DNA of 64,000 bases, taken from Sympetrum striolatum. Taxonomy: Eukaryota > Arthropoda > Insecta > Odonata > Libellulidae. The notes beneath the pieces are model-generated. The model was not told where the DNA came from. It ran no database searches and was given only the letters and a program-made list of their open reading frames with translations. Where the stretch lies: the NCBI GenBank assembly GCA_947579665.1, contig OX388350.1, forward strand, positions 40,209,393 to 40,273,392, read 5' to 3'. Positions 48,401-60,400 of this stretch are shown here, one piece after another; position 1 is the stretch's first letter, and each line of letters starts with the position of its first letter. The translations under genes and the position numbers were made by a program.

Positions 48401-51400
48401 CAGCAATGAAATAGGGTAAGGTGATTTCGGTGGAGAACCCGAGAAGACTTCATCAGCAGTTAATTCTGTAGTCTTCGGGGGCTCTGTCAAAATAGTCGAT
48501 GTCGATAGCGTACTTGTGGAACATTTAATGATTTATATGGAACCAGGGTGAGGCAAGGATGTGGCTGGAAGTGCGCAACGGGACATTTGGACAAGTAGTA
48601 TTGTGCCTGAATCTAGTGCACCGTCAATTCTAATTTGTAAAATTAAAAAAATAATGAAAATATTGCTTTACTATGAACAGATAAAAAAATTCACACAATC
48701 AATAGTGTATTTGTCCACACAAGGAGCTTTACTTACAATTCAAGGGTCCAGTGGAAGGTAGTGACATAGGATTGCAGCCCATACAACTTGCTGTAACCTT
48801 GTCTTGCCAAAAAATTAACATTCTTGAAAAATCTCGTTGACTTCTTATTTGGTGTTGATGCATCTTGCTATATGAATGAAGAAATCAACAATTTAGTGAG
48901 GAGGTTGAATCTTATGGAAACAAACTATTATTATTTTACTTAAAATAGCAATACAATAGTTGTATTATGATCTCATTAATTTCTCAACAAATAGACTAGG
49001 GTAATTCAGTAATATTTTGCATGTTTTTTATTTTTTTGAATAATTACTCAAAGATAGATAATGCCATCACAATCACCATTGTATGTGCCAATAAGCAATA
49101 ATGACTATCAGTCATTCCATTGGTATTAATGTTACTGATTGAGAAGATAATAAATGAAGATGAGAAAAAGACAGGGAAGGATTAATGCAGCAGAAGGAAT
49201 CACAGGCATGCTATGTTTTTAACATGAAGACAACAAAAGTTGGAATGCCAAAAATGGAAATTGACTTAAGACTTAACTTTAATCTACCATAGAAAAGAGG
49301 ATGAGGAAACAAAATTTGAATAAAATATAAATAAACCGGAGTTGTAGATTAGAGGTTTAAAATCTCCAATAGCCATTTGTGTCGGTGTTCCTCTTCTCAT
49401 TCCCCAGGATTTTGAGAAAGCAAGACAGGACACTGCACTTTTTGAGAGCACTCAATACGTATTTCGAATGCAATGCATTCTTCATCAGGAGTAATTATCA
49501 AATTACTCCTGAGATCGAATTGCTTGGAGATTTTAAACCTCTAATTCCTTAACAGCCGTGTCCCAGCTTTCCTTTCTTTACACCAAAGTTGTAGACTGTA
49601 GCTGAAACAAGTAATAAAACTAGGAATAGGCACCATCGAATTGGGGAAAAATACTGCTAAATATATTTAAGATTTTTACACAGGAATTTTTTGTTTCATG
49701 CCAACTCCTCACTGATGAGCACTCTTTTTCTTGAGCAGAGACAAGCTGAAGGAGAACCAGGAGTCCGTACTAAGTTCACATTACATAAACTTGTAACTTG
49801 CATTCAACTTTCATAATTTTACTAGTGCTTTAAAGTAATCATAAATTTGATTACCAAATATATGAATTAATTCTTTTGAAATTTCATATCTTCCTATTCT
49901 AATATGCATAGAACTATTTATTTTCCATCGAATATTTCTGAACAGAAATATACTAGGTAAATATCATGCAACAGTTCATATTCATTTCATTTTTTAAGAA
50001 TATATTATACTCTTTGATGTTAAAATAAATATGTTTTTAATGCTATTTTGATATTATTTTGATGTGTCAAGTATGAAGTAGAAATCTTTCCTACACAGCC
50101 ATTGCGAAAGTGAAACTTTCAGGATTACTGGAGGGTTAAAATTATAAGAAAAAAGGTAATTGTCTACCATTCTCATATGGTTTCTACTAGTATCATAAGG
50201 TATAAGGTAATAATACTATAATCATAAAATAATTATGTTAATCATGAGTATTACCTTTCCAGAAACTTTCTTAGATTTAGAGAATTTTTTGTCAATCTCT
50301 TCGTCGCTTATTTCTTCCTCATCTTCCACCTCATCGGACTCTTCCGACTCATTAGCACTGACCACTGAACCTGATCCATCACTGGCATCACCTGATTCAT
50401 CCATATGCTCCTTCTTCACATGCTCCTGAATCCCTTCCTTGGATTCACAACCAAAGCTGCATAGTTTGCAGAGAAAATTCTGAAAAATAGTTATTTTTAA
50501 TCCTGAAAACTCTGAAGTCTGATTGAGTAGGTAAAAAATATATTCATACAAGTCTGACTAGGTACACGGAAATTTTAAATATAGATCATAAGCATATGAA
50601 TGTGCATAATATCTTTGAAGCCAAGGCAAAGATAAATGATTTGTGAGACTATTGCATACTTACAATATTTGGCTTATGTTCACATTTCTTGAAATGTTCC
50701 GCTAGCTTTTCCACAATCTTTGACTTGAATGTGCAACCTGGATTTTTACAAGATGCAGTGCCGCAGCGCTGAATTGCCCTTGTCCATGCTGCCATCTTGT
50801 ATCCTGAGATGACAACCTCTTTACTTTCATCCTCCTCACCTTCATTACTTTTACCTTTCTCCACGTACAACTCATTCTAAAAGAAATGGAATGAAACAGA
50901 CTAATGGTAAAACATGAATGATATAAAATTTAAGTTTGAATATTTGAACAAGTTGCACTTTTAAAGCCAAACACATTTACCTCTATAGGATTGCGTTTCA
51001 CACTTCTAGACAGGACCAATCCTATTTTTTTACATCAGAATGTTAATTATAATTCAAAGGATAAATTTAGAAAAAAGGACTGAGAAATTACATTCTCAGA
51101 AGATATAAAATATATAAAGAGACTTCCCTGTTATATTGGCTGTTCTGATACTGCAAGGAAGATAAGGGAAGTAGATGCTAGAATGAATCGCTTCAAGTTT
51201 CCTTTTTTTCCACAAACAATACAAAAAAGCAATTGATTACAAAAATAGAGTCAAGGTGCTTGCAACCCCTGCCACACAACTAAAGATGGCTTTGTTAAAA
51301 GGGACAAGTGTTAACAAGTGAATCTTTCATCACAAGACACTTTGTTGATTTTAAATTGTAGGAACCTAATCATGTTTTCAAACAATGGTTAAAAGCAAAA

Positions 51401-54400
51401 AGGAATGTGTAACTTACTGCATCCATTTCAGATAAACAGCTTTGTATGGTTCATATTTAAGCACCCGTTTAGGCTGTTTCATTTAATGTAAGTATGGATT
51501 TGATAAAGAATACAATAAAACAAAGAGAAAATATAGGAAAACAATTACTTCCAGGATTTTTAAAAATTTGCGCACACATTTTTTTATCTATTTTAGTTCA
51601 GGTCTCGAAACAATGAAATGCAATATGAATTCTGAAGATTTTTCTGATGATAAGGTTATTGCTTGCAAACTTATTGACAGTTGATAGAATAAACAAGCAT
51701 CATCATATCTTTTTTCTTATAAGTCAATATTTGAGTCATACATTATTATGCTAATTAATAATGCAGGAACATTCACTTAAACTTTCAATGTATTAAAATG
51801 ATATTAAAAATTCTTTACTATTTTTAAATAAAGGAAATGTAGATTTTTTTACCTCTAGATTTGAATTAAACCAATAAGTAAAAAGGAGACAAGATTTTCA
51901 CTGGATTCTCTTAGGATTAGAATTCTTGTCATGAAGAATAACCAGATGATCATGGTAAGATGAAAACTGCTTAATGATTAATGCTTAAGCATTAATCATA
52001 TATACATAGCATGTGCTTCAATGCCCAAAGTTTACACACCTTCCCTCTATTCTTGTAAAAGCCCCAGTTTAAATGTTACTCAACTGCTAAAAAAACTCTT
52101 CATAAAGGAATATGATACCTTCCTCCACCTCAATGTGATTACTCTTTGATTACTTTGATTCTTTGGTAAATTTAGTTTAATAAGATTCATGTTAAGGCCT
52201 TGGTAGCATTGTGGTTAAGGCACTCACCTGCTTGGTATTTACCTACAGGCATTTTTTTGGGATGCCAAAGGTAATACTGAGTAATGGGAGTAATGAAAGA
52301 AGTATTAAACATAGAACTGGATATACTACCTTCATTTCATTCTGTTAGTCAACTGTTAACAGCCTAAACCTTCTAAGTCCCCAGAGAGTTGATACACAAT
52401 GAAAGATAAGCTTTTATGAAGATTAATCTTTGCTCTGAGATTTAGATCTAGCACAGGAACTAGTATCCACAATATGGTGCTGATTTGTTCTAGTAAAACA
52501 GTGCTATGCGTAAAACTGGGTGGTTTTAAATGGATTCAACCAAAGCGACATCCTTAGATAAAAACAGATAATTTTTCAACAATTCAAGCAAATTTGTTTC
52601 TAAGATCCTGTGATATAATTTATATTTGCATAGCTAATGTAAGCATATAAGTAGAGACCATATCTGACTGCTAGAACCTATCGTTTTAGAAGACATTAGT
52701 TTCACTTGATTTCAAAATAAATTCTGATATCAAATTGTGAAGTAAAATTATGAAATATACGAGTTCAATTTTCTTCAAAAAAACCAAATTGTCAATGGAT
52801 TACACATTGAGTGAGTGCACTGTATCGAATTTTGAGTTGACATGAACACTAAGAACTGTTCAGTGTGCATTTTATGAAAGGATGTGATGAGGTAGAAGTA
52901 GCATAAACTCTTTTGAAGATAGATGTTATGGATGAATAAGTAAAAATTGAAAGAATTTAACAAATAGAATTTGTGATTATTATTCTTTTATGATCAATTA
53001 TGGCTTCTACTTCTCCATGAATCAGCTTCCCTCCTTTTTGCTAGGCTCAATTAATATTGTTATATTTAAACTTAAATAAAATCAACATTACAGTTAAAAA
53101 TTTTCATTTTTGATTTGATATTTCAAAATAAGATTATATAATTGTTTCCTGTCTATTCAATAACACTAAAATTTCTTTTCCACAAGCTAAGCAAAAACTA
53201 CCTATAGTGGTTGAATTACTGAGACATGAACTTTTAATGGTGATAAATTTTCCCATATACTGCAAGATTTCTTAGAGATCACAAATGATGGGGGAAATGT
53301 GCTAAAGATGGGTAAATCTAACCTCCTTATGTATGCAAGTCATCCTAGGATAATATAAAGGCACGACTTAAGGAACCAAATAATTTGGCAGAGAGATAAA
53401 ATCTTGGAGACAAGAAAAAAGAACGGAAAAATTTTGTATGAACTTAGTTATCTCTGAATGTAAGGGAAAATTTCTTAATTTACAAAATAAAAGGGGATCA
53501 TACATTCTACCATTGGTAAGAGTACATAGGATTGTTTTAAGAACTATCTTACATAACATTTTGGCAGCCTTATTTCAGCCGAGTAAAATTTATTTATTGC
53601 AAGCAGTTAATTTTTAGATATCTTTTGGCAACCAGTAAAATTTTTATCTGGTACTGAATTATTCTGAATTGTGCAGTAACATACATTTCTTAGTAACGAT
53701 GGTTTAGAAATAATTTGGAGATAATTGCTTATCAATACCTCCAATGTTATGCAATTCCAATACCTCTAGTTTATATTACGTAACAAACCATTTTTATATT
53801 GATGCTAGTCAGTTAACATTTAATGGAAAAAATGACAATATTCAGTGTGTCAATTGCTGTTGGAACAGTTCCTCCCAGAACTTGTCTCATCATTTCATTT
53901 TTGCATCATAACTTACCATATTTGTAGTGCTCGGCACTTGAACGACTCCAGCTCCTTCGATAACGATGTCTTCTCCTTTGATAACCTGCTGCATCAGTGA
54001 TACGGCCCTGGGAGTAGAAGAAAGGCCTTGTAAATACATCCTGTTTCATCTCCATCACTTTTTCCTGCTCCCTCTTGCTAAGGAAAGTTTGTTATTACCA
54101 TCCTTCCCCATTTAAGTCCAAACCTCAAAACTTCTCAAGTCTCTTAAATTTTGTAAGTTAAATTCTGAGTTTAAAATGATCAAAGGAAACATAAATCAAA
54201 ATTTTGCCTTCCAAATACACAATTTCAATAGAAAAGAACATCTAACAGCCGTAAATGATAGCCTTATGTGCGTGTAAATACAATTTGCTTGTACTGAGTT
54301 GGGGTGTAACCAAGAGAATAAAAATTCATTACTATCTAAAAGGAAGAAAATACTACTAAGAGAGAGATAGAGAAAGTAGAGGTTCAATTTAATTAGTTAC

Positions 54401-57400
54401 TACAAAGAGACTCAAAGAAGTTTTCAAATGGAGTAAATGAAACATTCTAAGTTTCACAGTTTAACAGCAAAAAAATCATTGGGAGAGATATGTGTATGTA
54501 AAATTTTGAATATTCAGCATTTTCTTAAGTAAAAAAATAGAGAAAATTTTGAAGTCATGGGCACTGCCCAACTGCCTCAGATTAAACTATGCAGTTGCAA
54601 AAAAACTTACCACAAGACTGAAATATCAGAATAATCATTTGTAAAAATAACCTATATAGCTCAATCAGTTTTTCCAGATTTTTAGTAAATGGTAGAAAAG
54701 AAAAAGAACTGAGAGGCAGAACGTTGAAATATTTAACCAAACACCTCCTAAGAAACTGAAAGTCATTCAAACATTTCCTTCTCTCCAGATGAAAGATTGG
54801 TAATTGTTGGACTGCTTTTCAATTAGATTATCAGAAAAATCTTACTTAATAATTAAATATCTGAATAAAAAGCAGCAATATAAGAAAACTTTCACAATAA
54901 ATGATATCAATAAATTAATTGGATGAGGAAGGCAACTTATGAGAATCGATACTTAAACTAATTTTTCCAAAGCATTCATTTATGGCAGAGTTGAGGATTA
55001 AGCATAGTCTCAATCATGGAAGATTGAGAAAGGAATGCTCCATGCTACCAAAGTAAGTGTTTCTTTGAGCCGAACTAAAGAATGTATTTTTATATCTTAA
55101 ATGGTTCATTAACTGGGCTTGGTTATTAAGATTAACCTTAAATAAATTAATTGGAATGAAGTAAGAGAAGAGATTCTTATATCAACAAATACGAATAATT
55201 GATCAATTATCTTTATTCTGAAGCTAGTACAAAATATACAATTTCATATTCTAAGTCATTCCCACAATTTCTGTTAAGAAACTCAGCAGATTTCAAAAAC
55301 ATGAGTTCAAACATTCTGTACTTTAAATCAAAACAATCATTGACTTCCACATGTTAGAATTATGAATAAACATCTTGCAATAAAGTTTACCAAAAACATG
55401 ATTTTCCTCTGGGTTTAACAATTGAAATATTATATTTTAAATACAGAATTTCTCATGAACATTGGTGAAATTCTCACTAATCAAATAATGCACTATACTG
55501 ATTCTTATCTGGGGAAATTTTCAAGGAACAAATCACACAGATAAATCTTCTGAAGTATTCTGTATGCAGGTACTTTTCCATTTATACAATATAATAAATA
55601 TGACAAAAGAAAAACTTACAATTAGCATGAAGAACAAGTAAAAGTTAAGAACAATGATGCAAGACCAATCTTCATTCTGTGACCATTTTATAGCCAATTC
55701 ACTGCAGTTAATTTATAATATACATTTTGTTTGCAAAACTGAATACTTCAATCCTGGCCCAAAGTATAACAGAGCATTGATATGAATAACAAAAAATTTA
55801 CTCAAGGGACTGAATTGAAATTAGAAAATTAAATGAACTATTGTGATTCATTTTCTCTTAACTTTTATGAAGTAATTAACAGTTTTGTATTTTCCCTTTA
55901 TGCAAGTTAAATTCAGTCAAATTATAATCACATACACAAATAATAAGAAACTATGAACTGCATATAGAAACCTTGAGTATGACCACTTAGAGGTTATACC
56001 AAAAGTTTTCTTCATATCTAGCAAAAATTCACTAAGAACATAGAGAAATGTTGCATTTAATCCAATTAAAACCAAATTCCTCAGAGAAAATCCATCAATC
56101 TTTCTAATATATATAATTGAGCATAATTTGCAGTGGATGTATCTGGCATGAATGCGTAAATAAAGGTGAAAACATCAATCCATTATATGAATGAATTTGA
56201 AGAAGCAGTAATGAACAAGAAGATGAATACATATCTTTGAAAATCAACAGTATTTACAAGCTTTTAAAATAGGAAAGTCCTGATTTAGAAGACTAATCAG
56301 CCATAACAAAATTAAAACTGACATTTCTTGGCATATAACCGAAACCTCTAACTTGGCCAGCAGGTTCACTTAGAACAACAACTATAGTCAGCTTTTCAAG
56401 TAACACAGATTTATAATTACATTAGGGAACCTAGCAGAGCCTTAATATTTATCTTTCCTCACATTTTAAAAAATGTCTTTCAAGTTGCTCACATGCCCAT
56501 TATGTCTTTTGTTCCCACAAGAGCAAGAAAACCAATGAGCTGAGGTTATGGCTAACCAATTACTTTCAAACTGATTTCCATTTTCAAGAAAGCCTAAAAT
56601 ATCATCATTGAGCATCAATTTACAAAGTCCATTGCAATTACAGATACTTTTGCTACTCCAAAAAAGCAATATTTGCCACATGTAACAACTTTTATCCTTA
56701 ACATTCATCCTCAACATCCAGAATTCAGCAGTATGATTCAGTTTAAAACTTACAACAGTTTAGACTTTCTCACTTAGCAAAACTGAACTTGGCACTAATA
56801 TAGATATACATTGTGTTATGTACATGTCAGGTTAAAACTCATGGTTTGACAATAACTATCTCAATGCTTCAGCTATGAGTAAATAAAAAAAGCTTTGTAT
56901 CTAATCCTCTGAGGTAACTTAAAAATTTATCACTGGAAAGTGGCTATAAATGAAAAAAAAATATGGAATTGTTATTTACAGTGCTCTTATTCATTACTAT
57001 ACATGAGATATATCTGTCAGCCATTTCCCTTGAATTTTGGAAGAAAATTATATTCCCTGATGTATTGTTGGATACAAATTCTCTGAAGATCAGAGACATC
57101 ACAGTTTTGTAAACCAATTATGCTCTTCCAGGATATTGCCCTGCACTTAGATATATTCCTAAGAAGAATAGCATTCTAGAAATCAGACAGTATTACAACA
57201 CTAAAATCAGAGGGAAATGCCTAGAGAAAGCATTTATGGAATTCTTGTACTTCACAACACACTTCCTAATGTACATCACATCATTCTGAGTTAACTCAAC
57301 TGCAAGAATAAGAAATTCCAACAATGTTGTTATTTATTATGGAAAATTATGGTGAAAATAAAAATCATTTTATCCTGTCTCGTGCATTAAATTTATTGTC

Positions 57401-60400
57401 CTGCAGCTATGGTAGAAACATCACTATAAAATACTATTGTCGATAACCTCAGGGTAATATTTACATGCTGGTTATATCCTTTTAAGTTAATCATTTCTCA
57501 TTCCTGTGGAGAGCTTTCACATTGTATTCAAATATAATATCCATAGTTAACATACCTAAAAAATTATGGTCAATTACAAAATCTCTTTTCGACAAATTTT
57601 CTAAATACAGAATTAATTTAAAACGGAAAACAATTTACTGAATTTTCGTCCTAGGATATAAATAAAGAAGACATTCCTACAATAATATCTAGGCTTCCAT
57701 ATGGTACCAATTCCTTAAAAATTCCTTACTGTTTCAGTAAAATATAATAATATCTGTTTTTCTATTCAAAGAAAACTGGTAGCAACAAATAGTAGTGAAA
57801 ATAAGCCATTGCTTATCAAATTCTCCAAGGGTTAACTGTAAAAAAACAGTCAACTTAGTTGATGATGGAAGAGAAGAGAAACTCAATTCAAATGAAGCAA
57901 TACCTTGGCAAATTTCCATCACACAAATAGACATTATGCAGTGATGAAAATCTTTAGTAATATTCTTCATCAAATGTCTTCGAAACAGCAATTCCACGAG
58001 GAAAAATATTTTAAGAATAGTTTAACACTACTGCATTATGATGGAATACAATAATTTAAAATATTCAGGCAGATTCCCTGACTCCTACAATAACTGGATA
58101 TCTTTAGGTATGCTTGGCATACTCTGAATTGCAAGGTAGTTCTACAGATGCTCCCAAATCTCTGTAATTGTTCCAAGTCTGATATATGAAACACAGTGCA
58201 TAAATATAACGAATACCATACCCTCACTTTCCAAAGAAACATATGCTTAGCATTAGATGCTAAAATTAAGGCATGGTAGATCATTTTCCCAGGTAAAATT
58301 AATCTATTATCAAAACAATTTTAATATGATGTTAACAAAATATTTTCCACCATGTTTTAAGTCCTCTATACCACACAAAGGAGGGAAATATTGCATATCC
58401 TCACGTCAAAAGTACAAAAGCAAGCAATATAATCAGGGGGTGATGACTACAATGACTTATTGCCATTAATACAAACATTTTCAGCCAACAAATTCAACTC
58501 TCTTTGCCAACATGAAAAAGTTAATTTGATTTAGTATTGATTAGTGAAATCCATATCTATTATTTCATATCCATAACTGAGGGGCACTTAATTCATTAGA
58601 AATCTGGCATACATAGAGTCACTTGTGTGTTAATCATTTAATTCCATGATAACTCATCTTATTACACAGTTAAGAAAACCTTACCCTGTCCTTTTTAAAT
58701 AAACTTTTGGATGGGAGTGAAATTCAATCCGGCATGAGGAAATATGTCTATGACATAGCCCTAAGTTAAACAGAAGTGAAAACTATTGATATAACTGGGA
58801 CTTGAGTTAAAGTTCCCACATTTTGGGAAGGTATTCTAAAGAGTATTGAATATAAAAGGTAGAATGGACTTGGGTTCGAGTCTCAACCTGGATGCAATTC
58901 TTCGTTTCTTCTTTAGACTATGAACCTTATCGTAATGTCAAAAGTAATGAAATGAACTTTCAGAAAATTTAACAAGTATGGTAATGACAATACAAAATAA
59001 AGACAATGAAATGTTATGAAACAGCAGGGAATAGAGTTTGACACTCGACTGAATATTGGCAAGTATTGAAGATACTGATTTTTGCCACAGAGAGTAAAAT
59101 TTAAGGAGAATTATCCTAATTCCTCTCACTATAAGCTTATAAGTAAATGAATGAACCCCTTTACTAGGTTCATCTTATTATCAGTCACTTGTGAAAATAT
59201 AAATTTAAATATGATATCCCAGAAGGATTACCAATCTGCTGAGAAAAAAATACAGATAAGGAAGCTTAAGACAAATTCTCAATCTTAAGTGGATTGCATT
59301 CTGATGTGTTGTGGAAGTGATTTGATTAAACTGTTAAAGGTTATTCTTGTAGTGTGGAGAAAATTACATTGGATTTCATTACCAAATAATTCATCATTAC
59401 AGACCACTATTAAAACTGGAACACACTGATGCAAAACTTAATTCCCAACAGAGAGAGATGTTTTGAATTGCTTTGGCTATGACATTATTACTCATAATGA
59501 TTCTTTCATAAGGAAAATACATAGTAATAAAATCTTTGTTAATGCATAGATCTATGTTAACACATAGATATTTGTTAATACATGCCATACTCCTGCTTTA
59601 GATTGAATTTCTATAAATACCAGTATTATATCTTTGTGAGTGAATATATCTGAGGGACAATTTCTTAGTGTCTTGGGAAATTAAAAGTAATATTTTCTGA
59701 GTGTAATCTGCTGTAAAGATATTCTTGTCATTTCACATAACTATCCATTAAAACATGATTGAAACCATACTTAAAAATATCGAGTTTTACTTTTATAACC
59801 TCTCAGTTATATCGAAGAATAACATTATATTATATATATCTGGATAACTTACTGTGATTACTTTAAAAATACATTTTATTTCAAAAGAAAGCTAAAATGA
59901 AAATTAATTAGTTTTCATGTTCTTTTACCTTTTAAACTATAAGGTAGACATAGATGCTTGTTAAATTACTGTGAATTCCATCAAGATGATGAGAGTTCAA
60001 GAAGTGAATGATGTATCAAAATACAAGTACTACAAGAGCGGAAATTACTAGCCCTTGAAATAATACCATAAAATTCCCTATATTCTACGCATAGGTCTTG
60101 CAGTCATTTAGATAAGGAGGGTATCATTCCTAACAACAGACAAAAAAGAGAAATGTTACAGGGATATCGTGAATGAGATGAGTTAAAAAAAAAACACAAA
60201 ATGATACTGAAACATGGAGCAACATTTATTTACATACCTATGTGTCATTATTGCAGTGAAGAGTGGCTGACACTAACATAATGCCTTGAATTGTATGATT
60301 TAGCATTTACTAAAAGCTAACAAATTGTTTTAGATCTGATTCACAATATGGAAGTACTGATGATTACAGGAATCATGTTTTTTCCATAAATATTAACTGA

